DNA of 36,939 nt, from positions 1 through 36,939 of the forward strand of contig NZ_JAJJPA010000064.1 of the NCBI RefSeq assembly GCF_020907985.1, in the 5' to 3' direction. Below are positions 1 through 8,030 of this stretch, in pieces. Under the pieces are notes generated by a model, which made no database searches, was not told the origin of the DNA, and saw only the letters and a list, made by a program, of their open reading frames with translations. Position 1 is the stretch's first letter, and each line of letters starts with the position of its first letter. Source of the DNA: Kitasatospora humi. Lineage in GTDB: Bacteria > Actinomycetota > Actinomycetes > Streptomycetales > Streptomycetaceae. Both the position numbers and the translations under genes were made by a program.

Positions 1-1177
1 GAACACTCCGGTGTGGCCGAGGGAGTAGCGGCCGGGCTGGGGGTAGACGCACAGGCCGTGCGGGCCGGCGCCGACGTTGATCCGGGCCAGCAGACGGCCG
101 TCGTGGGTGGAGATGGCGTAGACCTCGGCGTTGTAGCGGCCGCTGAGCCACAGGACGCTGCCGTCGGCGGAGACGCCGCATGTCGGGGCTGCCGCCGCCG
201 GGCAGCTGCCACTTGGCGGTGAGGCGACCGGTCGCGAAGTCCAGGACGGAGATGGAGCCTTCGCCGCGGTTGGAGATGTACAGACTGCTGGAGTCGCGGC
301 TGACGTAGAGGCCGTGGGCGCCCTTGCCGGTGGGCAGCAGGGTGGGGGCTGCGAAGGTGTCGCCGTTGAGGACCCAGACGCCGTCGGCCTTCATGTCGGC
401 GATGTACCAGGTCCGTCCGTCGGGAGAGATCTTGACGTCCTGGGGCATGGAGCCGTCGAACGGGATCTTCTGCTTGGCCAGGACGGTCATCGAGGCGGTG
501 TCGACCTTGAGGAGCTCGCCGGAGAACTCGCAGGAGACGATGAAGTAGCGGCCGTCGGGTGAGAAGTCGGCGTGGTTGACGCCGGCGCAGTCGACCGGGA
601 CGGACTTGACGACCGCCATGGTGTGGGCGTCGCGGAAGACGAGTTGCCGGTCTTTGGAGGCCATGACGACCGCGTACTTGCCGTCGGGCGTGAAGTAGAG
701 GTTGTAGGGGTCGTGGACGTCGACCGGCTGGCCGGCACGGCCGGTGGCGGGGTCGATGGGGGTGAGGGTGTTCCCCAGGTCGTTGTTGACCCACAGGGTC
801 TTCAGGTCCCAGGAAGGAACGACGTGTTGGGGCTGGTGGCCGACGGGGATGGTGGCGATGACCTGGTACGTGGCGGGGTCGATGACGCTGACCGTGTCGG
901 ACTCGGTGTTGGGTACGTACACCCGTGAGGGGAATCCCTGGACGGCCTTGGACAGTTGGCCGGGTCGGTCGGCGGCGTACAGGTCGCGCGGGTCGAGCGG
1001 CGCCGGCATGCCGGGCAGCAGGTTCGAGCCGGCGGCGCCCGGTGACCTGCCGGCCGCACTCTTCGGCGTGTCGACCGCCTTGGCACGGGTGCCGGCCGGG
1101 GAGGAGCAGGCGGTAGCGGCCAGGAGGACCGCCAGCACGCCCAAGGCTCTGCTGTGCAGGAGAATTTGAATGGACAT
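1..1177 (-). CDS. YVTN-type beta-propeller lipoprotein, partial, apparent frameshift
   Basis: Probable exported lipoprotein with a YncE-like beta-propeller. From the ATG at 1177 the product has a hydrophobic N-terminus ending in a lipobox-like LAATAC (Cys24). Repeated propeller blades follow, with motifs such as VYVPNTESDTVSVID, VIATIPVGHQPQHV and LYISNRGEGSISVLD. The frame breaks near position 181, after PGGGSPDM; propeller coding resumes in another frame (GVSADGSVLWLSGRYNAEV, then VGAGPHGLCVYP) and runs off the left edge. The break is either a real frameshift or a sequence error. Family role is usually ligand or metal-associated surface binding; nothing in the sequence gives a substrate. 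The start is supported by the signal sequence, but no strong ribosome site is visible. Confidence 0.8.
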   Translation of the reverse strand, partial: MSIQILLHSRALGVLAVLLAATACSSPAGTRAKAVDTPKSAAGRSPGAAGSNLLPGMPAPLDPRDLYAADRPGQLSKAVQGFPSRVYVPNTESDTVSVIDPATYQVIATIPVGHQPQHVVPSWDLKTLWVNNDLGNTLTPIDPATGRAGQPVDVHDPYNLYFTPDGKYAVVMASKDRQLVFRDAHTMAVVKSVPVDCAGVNHADFSPDGRYFIVSCEFSGELLKVDTASMTVLAKQKIPFDGSMPQDVKISPDGRTWYIADMKADGVWVLNGDTFAAPTLLPTGKGAHGLYVSRDSSSLYISNRGEGSISVLDFATGRLTAKWQLPGGGSPDMRRLRRRQRPVAQRPLQRRGLRHLHPRRPSAGPDQRRRRPARPVRLPPARPLLPRPHRSV

Positions 1178-1380
1178 CAGGCGAGAAGCTCCGAGATCGT
1201 CGTGGCACGCAGCGAGTGGCTGAAGGCCGTCGAGGGCTGTGGGAAGCGGGGAAACACGGTCACGGTGCCCCGGTCTCCGAGGTGCGGGTTGACCACGGTT
1301 CAGGAGTGCATCGCGTCCGGCACGGCCGTGCTCGGCGTCAGCGCATAGGCACGTTCCGAGCGCCGCCGTGGGCGCTGCAC

Positions 1381-1566
1381 TCACCGGGCACGGCGATCCT
1401 GGGGTGTCACCACGACGCGCGCGCGAGTCGCTGCCGCCGGAGCGGGCCGTTCGCGCAGGCGCGCCTCTTCTGACAGTGGCAGGACGAAGGTCGCACGGCT
1501 TCCGTCCCAGGCAGCGTCCGTTGGCGCAGCGGGCAGTTCGACGGCCTTGTAAGCCGCGATGGCCAA
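1381..1566 (-). CDS. Small hypothetical ORF, doubtful
   Basis: A 61-codon frame that could start at TTG 1566, nine bases after the stop of the gene at 1576-1794. Codons are strongly GC-biased at position 3 and the N-terminal part (AIAAYKAVELPAAP, then WDGSRATFVLPLSEEARL) reads like protein. There is no good ribosome site for the TTG. An ATG in another frame near 1580 does have AAGGG before it, so the true gene may start there and be frameshifted into this frame. No family recognised. The 1178-1380 stretch beyond it shows nothing convincing. Confidence 0.25.
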   Translation of the reverse strand: MAIAAYKAVELPAAPTDAAWDGSRATFVLPLSEEARLRERPAPAAATRARVVVTPQDRRAR

Positions 1567-1575
1567 CGGCAGGGG

Positions 1576-1794
1576 TCAGCCATTGTGCCCTTCCGGGTCG
1601 GCAGCAGCGGCCTCGGGCTTGGGCGTGGCGCCGTCGCGCACCTCCGCACTCACCGAACTCGGCTCCCAGCCGCCACAGTGCCGACCGTCGTGCGCCGCGA
1701 GCATGGTGCGAGCCTCGGCCGGCGCTATGCCTGCGCATAGGCAGGCGTCGACGAGCGTCGCCCGGCGGACGTCAGCTGGAACCTGGTGCGGCAT
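1576..1794 (-). CDS. Small hypothetical protein, 72 aa
   Basis: Start chosen at ATG 1794 because GGGAGG stands five bases upstream; the frame is open further upstream but without a better site. The product begins MPHQVPADVRRATLVDACL and contains a compact helical-looking segment (GIAPAEARTMLAAHDG) and an RHCGGWEP motif, then a low-complexity Ala/Pro/Glu tail. It resembles the many short, uncharacterised Streptomyces proteins found near phage-like or regulatory genes, but I do not recognise a named family. A 13-bp palindrome lies 84 bases upstream and may regulate it. Confidence 0.5.
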   Translation of the reverse strand: MPHQVPADVRRATLVDACLCAGIAPAEARTMLAAHDGRHCGGWEPSSVSAEVRDGATPKPEAAAADPEGHNG

Positions 1795-1877
1795 GCGGGC
1801 CTCCCAAAAGAGGATGCTGCGGTGCCGACGCGCGGACACGCCGGATGCGCGGGCCCCGGGATCACACCGAGGGCAGT

Positions 1878-1890
1878 TTGCACTATGCAA
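1878..1890. promoter_or_regulatory. 13-bp palindrome TTGCA-N3-TGCAA
   Basis: Perfect inverted repeat TTGCACTATGCAA in an otherwise unassigned stretch. On the minus strand its left arm reads TTGCAT, which could serve as a -35 box about 80 bases before the 72-residue gene at 1576-1794; the matching -10 box (TGTGAT) is weak. Most simply an operator for a dimeric repressor; the regulator is unknown. Confidence 0.35.
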
Positions 1891-2058
1891 GAATAACCGC
1901 GCCGAGCCCAACCCTCGTAGGCCGGGCCGCGAGCCGCAGAATCTCCGCCCAGCTCGAACCGCCCCAAGCGCTGCCCGTAGACGGACGGCGTCGGCGGTGA
2001 GGGAGGCGGTGTCGGCGGGGCAGGGACTCCGGTACCCGACGTGCCCCAGTCGAGAGCG

Positions 2059-2364
2059 CTAGAGGATCCCGCACCAGGCGTTCATCGTGGCCCACCAGCT
2101 GCCGTCGCCGTTCTGGGCCGCCTGGGCACTGCTCTGGATCGGGCTGCAACCCAGGTCACCGGCGTTGGCGGCGGCGTCCTGGATCGCGGCGCTGCGGGTC
2201 GGTCCGCTGCCGCTGAAGCTGACCAGGCGGGCGGTCGGGTTGGTTACTGCGGACACGGTGAGCGGCCCGGCCGGGGCGGCGGGCTGGGCCGAGGCCAGGC
2301 CGGTGAAGGTGACGGTGCTGAGCAGGGTGACGGCGGCGAGGGTCGCGGCCTTGCGTACGATCAT
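2059..2364 (-). CDS. Small secreted protein, 101 aa
   Basis: Start at ATG 2364, preceded by AGGAGG at ideal spacing, rather than an upstream in-frame ATG at 2457. A Sec signal peptide (basic MIVRK, hydrophobic core, cleavage after ASA near residue 26) leads to a mature domain of about 75 residues. That domain has two cysteines, Cys73 (LGCSPIQ) and Cys98 (NAWCGIL), that could form one disulfide. The pattern with Ala/Asn-rich helix and a C-terminal Trp-Cys is seen in uncharacterised actinobacterial secreted proteins. No enzyme motif is visible. It appears to be a single-gene unit. Confidence 0.8.
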   Translation of the reverse strand: MIVRKAATLAAVTLLSTVTFTGLASAQPAAPAGPLTVSAVTNPTARLVSFSGSGPTRSAAIQDAAANAGDLGCSPIQSSAQAAQNGDGSWWATMNAWCGIL

Positions 2365-2589
2365 GAGTGCCTCCTGGATCCGAACCGATGGGGTCGTGCC
2401 GGTCGTACGGTGCTCTCGAAAACCAAGCTCGCTCGGCGGGCAGTATGGCAGCGCCAACCAGACATGAACAGTGGATAGTTGACCGTTTCTGCCGAGCCGT
2501 CAGAGGGCAATGCCGGCGCCCGTCGCATGCTCCGTCTGGAAGAGCACTGCTGACAGGACGAGTCACGCCCGTACGAGGATCCCGGTTCG

Positions 2590-3195
2590 GAGCGGCCGGA
2601 ATGGTCTTCTTGCTGTTCTTGTTGTCGGCCCAGAAGGTGTCGGTGACGCTGATGCTGTCCGTGGCGGTGAGGGTCTTGGCCTTGATGTCCGGGTTCTTCA
2701 CGGTGACGGTGGTGGAGAGGTAGTGGTGCAGGACGGTCACTCCGTCTTCGGCCTTGGTGCGGGCGTCGAGGACGAAGGTGGTGGTCTCGGTGAGGTTGTG
2801 GGAGGGGTGGCTTCGGCCGGTGACCTTGATCGGGGCGTTGTCGTCCCAGGAGAGCCAGTACTCGGTGCCGGCCTCGCTGCCCTCCCAGCGCAGCACCACC
2901 GATTTGCCGTTGTCGACTTGGGGCTTTTCGCAGGAGAAGCTACGGAAGAAGAAGTCGGCGATGGTTTCGAGGTGCTTCTCGACCGGGTCGGTGCTCACGG
3001 GGCGGGTCTCCCAGTCGTCGGTGATGGCGGTGCGGGCGGTGATCGTGAGAGCGGCTTCGCCCGGGGCGCGGGTGACGGGAATGGCGGAGAGGTTGAGGGT
3101 GAAGCGCCGTGTCCGGTCGAAGGTGACCGTCGGGGGGGTTGCCCGGGGCCTCCGGGGTGCAGGTGAAGGTGATCGCGTCTTCGGTGTCTGCTTGC
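2590..3195 (-). pseudogene. Fragment of a larger beta-rich protein, both ends lost
   Basis: Coding-like sequence reads DAITFTCTPEAPGN, then (after a frameshift) VTFDRTRRFTLNLSAIPV, RTAITDDWETRPV, and further on VVLRWEGSEAGTEYWLSW and TVTVKNPDIKAKTLTATDS. This looks like repeated beta-sandwich domains. The frameshift sits in a run of seven C (minus strand) near 3130-3136, where six would keep frame. The 5' end stops abruptly at about 3195 beside an IS110 remnant and the 3' end degenerates near 2590 after ADNKNSKKTI. The frame stays open to 2156, but that part overlaps the secreted-protein gene and is not credible. Full-length family not recognised. Confidence 0.5.
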
Positions 3196-3490
3196 TGACG
3201 TGCCAGGCGCCCTCATGTCGGACACCGCATGGTCAAAAACGACCGACTCAACCATGCCGGCTACCTGGGGGCCTTCTCCGCCCTGCGGTCCTCGCCCGGA
3301 GCCGACTCCCACTACCGCCGTCGACGCGAGCAAGAGGACTGGCATGCGGCCGCCCAACGACACCTATTCAACCGCGTGATCGGCCAGCTCTACCACTGCC
3401 TCCAGACCGGCGAACCGTTCGACGAATGCACAGCGTTCCCAGCCCGACTGGCAGCCGCCGCTTGACACCTGGGCATCGTGAGATGTCTCC
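3196..3490 (+). mobile_element. IS110-family transposase, 3' remnant
   Basis: An open frame at 3229-3465 encodes only the C-terminal end of an IS110-type transposase: RLNHAGYLGAFSALRSSPGA, YRRRREQEDWHAAAQRHLFN, then VIGQLYHCLQTGEPFDE and a short Ala tail. This is the conserved tail that follows the serine-containing transposase_20 domain. The N-terminal DEDD catalytic domain is absent, so it cannot move. The bases after the stop (to about 3490) resemble the usual non-coding right end of such elements. The left break coincides with the truncated 5' end of the neighbouring minus-strand pseudogene, which suggests deletion from an inserted copy. Confidence 0.7.
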
Positions 3491-3503
3491 GTGGGCGGTA
3501 CAC

Positions 3504-4673
3504 CTAGCGGCCCAGGACCGTGTCCAGCCAGTCGAAGGTGCGCTGGTGGAACAGCAGCAGCGCACCTTCGTGGCAGTGCTCACCGGCGCCTTCGTCCTCG
3601 CGGAAGGTGATGAACTCCTTTCGGCAGGTCAGTTCGTCGAAGACGCGCTGTGGTTGGCCTGCGAAGAACTGGTCGTTCTCCGCTTCCAGCACCAGGGTCG
3701 GGCAGGTGATCCGGTCAGCGATACCAGCCATCGTGTACGGCTTGGCTGCCTGGACCAGCGCCTCGAGGTCCGGCACGCCGAAGGTCCAGCAGCCGTTGCG
3801 CACCGCCCAGCGCGTGGTGGTGTTCTGCGCCATCGCCGTCTCAAGTCCGCCGGGCGTGGCCGCGACGCGGTCGGCGGTCGCGGCGATGGCGGCATAGAAG
3901 TCGTAGACGCCGTCGTGGAGCACGCATGCGGCGAGGCGGTGTTCGAAAGCTGCTGCCCGTGCGGCGAGGTAGCCGCCCATGCTCATGCCGATCAGTACGA
4001 GGCAGCCGGGGTCGACCTCGGGCAGGGTGAGGGCGAAGTCGACGGCCGGGGTGACCGCCGCCTCCCAGTCGTTGCGGAAGTGCAGGCCCTGGTCGCGCAG
4101 GCTCCTGCCCTGGCCGGGGCCGTCAAAGGTGAGGACGTTGTAGCCGCGCCGCAGCGCACCCCCTGCGATGGCCAGGTAGTTCTCCTCCAGCGTGGAGTCG
4201 TACCCGCCGTGGAAGATCACGGTCGGGCGCGGCACGCCCGAGTCATCGACGAGGAACACGTAGCCCGGCAGCGTCGTGCCCTCGTAAGGGATGCTCACCG
4301 CATGTGCCGGCGTGTCGAGCAGGTCGGCCGCGTCGGCGAAGGTCTGCTGTGAGGCCTTGGCCAGCCGGGCAGACTCAGGGTCGGCAGCGGGGTCGTCCCG
4401 GCGGTAGAAGTCGGCGGTCCGGTAGTAGTTCGACGCACGCAGCAGGGCTTCGCGGGCGCTGACCCGATGCCCGGCAGCCAGCGCGTCGCGGCCGATGCCC
4501 TCGATGCGCGCCGCTGTCGCGGCCCAGCACTCCGACCAGGCCTGCTCGTCGCCTTCGGGGATCTGACGGCAGGTGACCAGGACCTCACCGAGGTCCGCGC
4601 CGCCATAGACGGCATAGCCCGCGGCGCGCAGCGCCTCGAAGGAGAAGGACTCGTCGTCGAAGAGGAACTTCAT
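3504..4673 (-). CDS. Alpha/beta hydrolase, FrsA/dienelactone-like
   Basis: Cytoplasmic serine hydrolase of 389 residues. An N-terminal helical part (about 1-120) precedes an alpha/beta-hydrolase core. The core shows the oxyanion HGG (155-157), the nucleophile elbow GMSMGG (Ser231), the likely acid Asp334 in LEAENDQFF, and the likely base His366 or His368 in GEHCHEG. The layout matches the family of Pseudomonas-type 2,6-dihydroxypseudooxynicotine hydrolase and FrsA-like esterases, which often cleave C-C bonds or esters; the actual substrate is unknown. It is transcribed away from a TetR gene, and two identical operator-like palindromes lie between them, so expression is probably repressed by that TetR protein and released by substrate. 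Confidence 0.92.
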   Translation of the reverse strand: MKFLFDDESFSFEALRAAGYAVYGGADLGEVLVTCRQIPEGDEQAWSECWAATAARIEGIGRDALAAGHRVSAREALLRASNYYRTADFYRRDDPAADPESARLAKASQQTFADAADLLDTPAHAVSIPYEGTTLPGYVFLVDDSGVPRPTVIFHGGYDSTLEENYLAIAGGALRRGYNVLTFDGPGQGRSLRDQGLHFRNDWEAAVTPAVDFALTLPEVDPGCLVLIGMSMGGYLAARAAAFEHRLAACVLHDGVYDFYAAIAATADRVAATPGGLETAMAQNTTTRWAVRNGCWTFGVPDLEALVQAAKPYTMAGIADRITCPTLVLEAENDQFFAGQPQRVFDELTCRKEFITFREDEGAGEHCHEGALLLFHQRTFDWLDTVLGR

Positions 4674-4699
4674 GATCGTCTCGCAGATGTCAAACGGAA

Positions 4700-4717
4700 C
4701 GGAACGGGTTCGTTCCG
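4700..4717. promoter_or_regulatory. Operator 1, CGGAACG-N4-CGTTCCG
   Basis: Perfect 7-4-7 inverted repeat 27 bases before the hydrolase start codon, with an extra tandem half-site CGGAACG overlapping on its left (4695-4701). It shares both arms exactly with the repeat at 4738-4755, so it is very likely a binding site of the divergently encoded TetR regulator. Confidence 0.75.
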
Positions 4718-4737
4718 AACGCTACTGACGAGATAGA

Positions 4738-4755
4738 CGGAACGCAACCGTTCCG
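4738..4755. promoter_or_regulatory. Operator 2, CGGAACG-N4-CGTTCCG
   Basis: Second perfect 7-4-7 repeat with the same arms as 4700-4717, centres 38 bp apart. It covers the expected -35 region of the TetR gene, whose likely -10 box TAGGCT (4761-4766) places the transcript start at or next to the ATG at 4774, making that mRNA leaderless. Occupancy here would give autorepression. Confidence 0.75.
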
Positions 4756-4773
4756 TTCGCTAGGCTGGCAGAC

Positions 4774-5439
4774 ATGACGGCGGACAACACGAGAACCCGG
4801 CCGGCTTCGGGCGGCGCGGCCCTGCGGAAGCACGTGACCGAAGCGATCACCGATGCGGCCTTCGCCGAACTCGCCGAGGCCGGATATGCGCGAATGTCGA
4901 TGGACGCGGTGGCGCGACGGGCCGGCGTGGGCAAGGCGGCGCTCTACCGGCGCTGGCCCTCGAAGCTGGCCATGGTCACCGAGTTGATCCACAACAGGGT
5001 GATCGACACACTCCCCCCGACACCTGCAACCGGAGCCCTGGGCACAGACCTGCGCGAACTCCTCTCCGAGCTTCGAGACCAGTTGGCCAGTCCGTTGTTC
5101 GCCTCGGTGGCGGGCGGGCTGCTCGCCGAAATCAAACACGACAACACCCTCGCCGAGGCGATCCGGACAGGGGTCGCCGAGCCGCGACGCGCCGCAGCGC
5201 GCCGTGTCCTGCAAGACGCCGTCGACCGTGGCGAACTACCCCCCGAGGTGGACCTGGAACTCGGTATCGACCTGCTGATCGCACCGCTCGCGTTCCGCAT
5301 GCTCATCAGCGAAGGAAACAACGACGACAGGTACCTCCAGACGCTGGCAGCAGGCATTGAAGCCGCACTGAAAGCTGCCGTCGGCACTGACAGCCCGCCG
5401 CCAGCTCCAACCAGCCAAAACTCCACCAGAAACCATTAG
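4774..5439 (+). CDS. TetR-family transcriptional repressor
   Basis: Protein of 221 residues with the TetR N-terminal DNA-binding domain: helix-turn-helix around residues 40-64 (MSMDAVARRAGVGKAALYRR, then WPSK). The C-terminal ligand domain resembles the TetR_C_11 type (GGLLAEIKHD, then PLAFRMLIS). It faces the alpha/beta hydrolase at 3504-4673 and both promoters share paired CGGAACG operators, so it most likely represses itself and the hydrolase until a small aromatic or ester ligand binds. The ATG lies about seven bases after the -10-like TAGGCT, consistent with a leaderless transcript; there is no ribosome site. The tail after residue 200 is Pro/Ser-rich and probably disordered. Confidence 0.94.
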   Translation: MTADNTRTRPASGGAALRKHVTEAITDAAFAELAEAGYARMSMDAVARRAGVGKAALYRRWPSKLAMVTELIHNRVIDTLPPTPATGALGTDLRELLSELRDQLASPLFASVAGGLLAEIKHDNTLAEAIRTGVAEPRRAAARRVLQDAVDRGELPPEVDLELGIDLLIAPLAFRMLISEGNNDDRYLQTLAAGIEAALKAAVGTDSPPPAPTSQNSTRNH

Positions 5440-5659
5440 CCCGGCGGCAGTCTGGAGCTGTCCCATGAACTCGTCGGGCGCCAAGCGCTCAACTATCCCC
5501 GCGGGCTGGAAACCGTCGATCAAGCGAGTGTGTCAGATGGTTCGCGCAAGTCTGTTGTCTGGGAGACCGGGCCCGGGCCCGGCTGAAGGCCGAGGTTCCC
5601 CCGAGGCGCGCAAGGTTGCCGGCCATGACCTGATAGGCCGTGAGCAGGGAGCCCCTGCC

Positions 5660-5971
5660 ATGCCTGCACCGATGACGTACCCGCCCGAGTTGCGGCAGCG
5701 AGCTGTTGCCGCATGCCGCGCCGCCGACCCGAAGCCCGTGATCCGGCACCCGGCCCGCGACCTCGGAGTGCACCACGAGGCCCTGCGTAACTGGATCCGC
5801 CAGGACGAGGCCGACCGGGGCGGGCGCGACGACCGGCCGACCACCGACGAGAAGGAGGAACTGGCCAAGCTGCGCAAGGAGAACGCAGAGCTGCGCCGGT
5901 CCTGCGAGATCCTCAAGGCCGCCTCGGCTTCTTTCGCCCAGGAGCTCGACCCGACCCGGCGACGGTACTGA
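5660..5971 (+). CDS. IS3-family transposase OrfA
   Basis: OrfA of an IS3-type element: an HTH_Tnp_1 domain (TYPPELRQRAVAACRA, then LGVHHEALRNWIRQDEADRG) is followed by the leucine-zipper coil KEELAKLRKENAELRRSCEI and the characteristic tail LKAASASFAQELD. The start at ATG 5660 is the usual one for the family; the frame is open further upstream. OrfB follows in the -1 frame, overlapping at about 5962, as in the normal programmed frameshift arrangement. Since OrfB is broken, OrfA is an orphan. The left end of the element probably lies near 5530-5560, but without the right end the terminal repeat cannot be confirmed. Confidence 0.8.
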   Translation: MPAPMTYPPELRQRAVAACRAADPKPVIRHPARDLGVHHEALRNWIRQDEADRGGRDDRPTTDEKEELAKLRKENAELRRSCEILKAASASFAQELDPTRRRY

Positions 5972-6357
5972 AGCTCATCGACGAGCACCAGGACCGCTTC
6001 GGGGCCGAGCCCGTCCTCCGGGAACTGCACATCCCCGCCTCCACCTACTACCGCTGGCGCCGCGAAGCCATCGAGCCGTGCGAGCACGCACGCCGCGATG
6101 CCGAACTGACCGAGAACATCCGCCGCATCCACGCCGACTCCGATGCCACCTACGGCTCCCCGCGCGTCCACGCCGTCCTGCGGCGCGAGGGCACCCACGT
6201 CGGCCGCAAACACGTCGAGCGGTTGATGCTGCGCCAGGCCGGACTGTAGAGCGCCGGCCCGCGCCGGCCCCGCGGCTTCACCCGCCGCGACCAGGCAGTC
6301 GACCCAGCCCCGGACCTGGTCCAGCGAGACTTCACTGCCCAGGCCCCGCACCGGTTG
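5962..6357 (+). pseudogene. IS3-family transposase OrfB, truncated with stop
   Basis: In the -1 frame relative to OrfA the sequence reads VLKLIDEHQDRFGAEPVLRE, IPASTYYRWRREAIEP, then the HTH_21 region (RRIHADSDATYGSPRVHAVL, KHVERLMLRQAGL). A TAG at 6247-6249 interrupts it; the same frame then continues PRRPRGFTRRDQAVDPAPDL up to APHRL. There the similarity stops at about 6357, before the DDE (rve) catalytic domain. On the minus strand the next bases read MPQLIADRLLTAVEPL, like the first residues of an IS5-type transposase, so a second insertion followed by deletion may have removed the rest. Confidence 0.7.
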
Positions 6358-6969
6358 TAGTGGTTCGACCGCTGTGAGCAGCCGGTCGGCGATCAGCTGA
6401 GGCATCGGCGATGATTCTGCCCGGCGGACGCGGCACGGGGACCGGTTTTTCACGGTAGTGCGCTTGCCGGCGGCACACCGGCGCAACACTATCCGCCGCC
6501 GCGGCCACCCCTGCGCCGACGCCGCCTGGACCGCCCTTGCACCCCTTGCGGTACCCACGCTGGAGTCGGTCTCGCGGCATACCAGCCGGTGCCGCTCCCG
6601 ACTCACCGCATGCCCCTCTCATCGTGCTCCTTGATGTCGTACGGACCCGTCATGGGGCCGCTTTCGTCAACAGGACCGGTTGTGAACAGGCTGCAACGCG
6701 TCCCACGAGCAGGGGGACCGCCTGCTCGTCGGCGTTGACCCGGCGGCGCCCCCGCCAGCAGACGAGCCACTTCCTCGAGGACCGGCTCAGCATCCGACAA
6801 TCCCAAGGCACTTACAAGAGATCGCTTGCACGCCCCCTGTGTGTCCGGCCTACGGAGCCTTCTGCGCGTCGCCTGGTGTTCGCTGCGTTGCGAGGAGATC
6901 GTCGAACTCACCGCCCGTTCCGAATTCGGTGGGCGGAGACACGCACCCGGGTGCCGCAGCGGGTTGAGC
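6358..6969. other. Gene-free stretch with possible transposase start remnant
   Basis: About 600 bases without a supportable gene. The only suggestive piece is the short IS5-like N-terminus on the minus strand at about 6358-6405. A few short minus-strand frames (for example MTGPYDIKEHDERGMR near 6603-6650) have no recognisable homology and ordinary codon noise. The stretch links an IS remnant to a gene remnant, so it is probably rearrangement debris. Confidence 0.4.
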
Positions 6970-7380
6970 AGTGGAGCTGCGGGGCACGATCCTCATCCCG
7001 CTGACCGGCGGGCACGGCGTGAACACCGGCATCGGCGACGTGGACAACCTCGCCTGGAAACTCGCGGCCGTCACCGCTGGATACGCCGGCGAAGCCTTGC
7101 TGGACACCTACGAGGCCGAACGCAGGCCCGTCGCCCGCCAGGTCATCGACATCTCCACTGCCAACGCCCGAGCCCGTGCCGGCTACCGCATCGACGACGA
7201 ACTCCTCCTGACCGCCACCTACGACTCGACCGCAGTCGCCCCGGACCCGGGCCCTGCGCCCGAGGTCACCGCGCTGGATCTGGGCGGCTACCATCCCGGC
7301 TCCCATCCGGGGGCGCGCATGCCGCACGCTCCCCTCACCGGCGGGTCGGCAGGCGTGACGTCCCCTCCTGCGGCCTTCGA
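6970..7380 (+). pseudogene. FAD-dependent aromatic hydroxylase, internal fragment
   Basis: Reads LIPLTGGHGVNTGIGDVDNL, AWKLAAVTAGYAGEALLDTY, then EAERRPVARQVIDISTANAR and finally PGSHPGARMPHAPLTGG. This is the FAD-ribityl-binding end (GD...GxGxNTGIgDvdNLaWKL) and linker of PHBH-type flavin monooxygenases used on aromatic polyketides and phenols. The N-terminal GxGxxG domain and the C-terminal thioredoxin-like domain are missing. The expected GDAAH just before LIPLTGG is degraded. It is not functional. Its presence, with the SnoaL-like pseudogene at 10996-11320, hints at a decayed aromatic polyketide or catabolic cluster. Confidence 0.65.
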
Positions 7381-7505
7381 AAGTGACCCTGACCGTCGTA
7401 CAGCCGGGGCCCGGTAATCGACAGCTGGAGCCAGGGCGAAGGACGGATTCGCCGTCAGGTGCGGGTCCCGCCGCAGGCGTCCGCAATGGCCAACGGCCGG
7501 CGGGG

Positions 7506-8030
7506 TCAGTTGCCGACGGTCCAGTAGCCTTGGTAGTAGGCGGAGCCACCGTTGACCGGTTGACCCTGGGGGTCCACGACGAAGCCGGGGCCGTTGTAGA
7601 GGATCCGGGTGACGTGGGCGGCCTGGAAGGTCATGCGTCCGGTGACCGTCTGACCGGGGCCGATGTTGTTGCCGTCGTCGGATTGGTGCGGGTTGACGAC
7701 GGTGGCCTGGGCCGGGAACGACCAAGCGCCCGAGCCGTCCTCCGCGACGAAGGACTGGTCCTTGATGTCGGCGCTCTGCGAGTGGTCGGTGTCGGTGGCG
7801 TTGAACTGGACGGTGGTCCCGGAGCCGATGTCCTGGACCTTCGCGACAGTCACCTTCAGCCGCACACCCCCGGTCATCATGTCCAGCGTCGTGCCGACTC
7901 CACCCTTGGTGACCGGGCCGCTGCTACTGCAGCCGGCGAGGGCCGTCGCCAGCACGCCCGCGGTGACGAGCGCAGCGGCAGCCACTGATAACCGCGCGAC
8001 GGGTGTTCTGCTCCTTGCGGTGTGCGGCAC
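7506..8030 (-). CDS. Lipoprotein, DUF4352-like immunoglobulin-type fold
   Basis: Predicted exported lipoprotein with lipobox LAGC (Cys34 from the chosen start) after a hydrophobic stretch, then a Ser/Gly linker. The globular part of about 125 residues has beta-strand segments resembling DUF4352/telomeric-repeat-binding-like domains (TLDMMTGGVRLKVTVAKVQD, FNATDTDHSQSADIK, WSFPAQATVVNPHQSDDGN, GQTVTGRMTFQAAHV). I chose GTG 8030 because the signal peptide is then of normal length and AGAGAGG stands upstream, although at long spacing; a GTG at 8075 extends the frame by 15 residues without a ribosome site. Role unknown, presumably cell-surface. Single gene. Confidence 0.83.
   Translation of the reverse strand: MPHTARSRTPVARLSVAAAALVTAGVLATALAGCSSSGPVTKGGVGTTLDMMTGGVRLKVTVAKVQDIGSGTTVQFNATDTDHSQSADIKDQSFVAEDGSGAWSFPAQATVVNPHQSDDGNNIGPGQTVTGRMTFQAAHVTRILYNGPGFVVDPQGQPVNGGSAYYQGYWTVGN

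Noticed and set aside
2754..4352. Long plus-strand frame of 532 codons
   Set aside because: It is antisense to the alpha/beta hydrolase and the pseudogene, with no ribosome site or family motif; high GC keeps shadow frames open.
6603..6911. Minus-strand frame ending MTGPYDIKEHDERGMR as a peptide or precursor gene
   Set aside because: No ribosome site, no leader-core pattern and no modification enzymes nearby.
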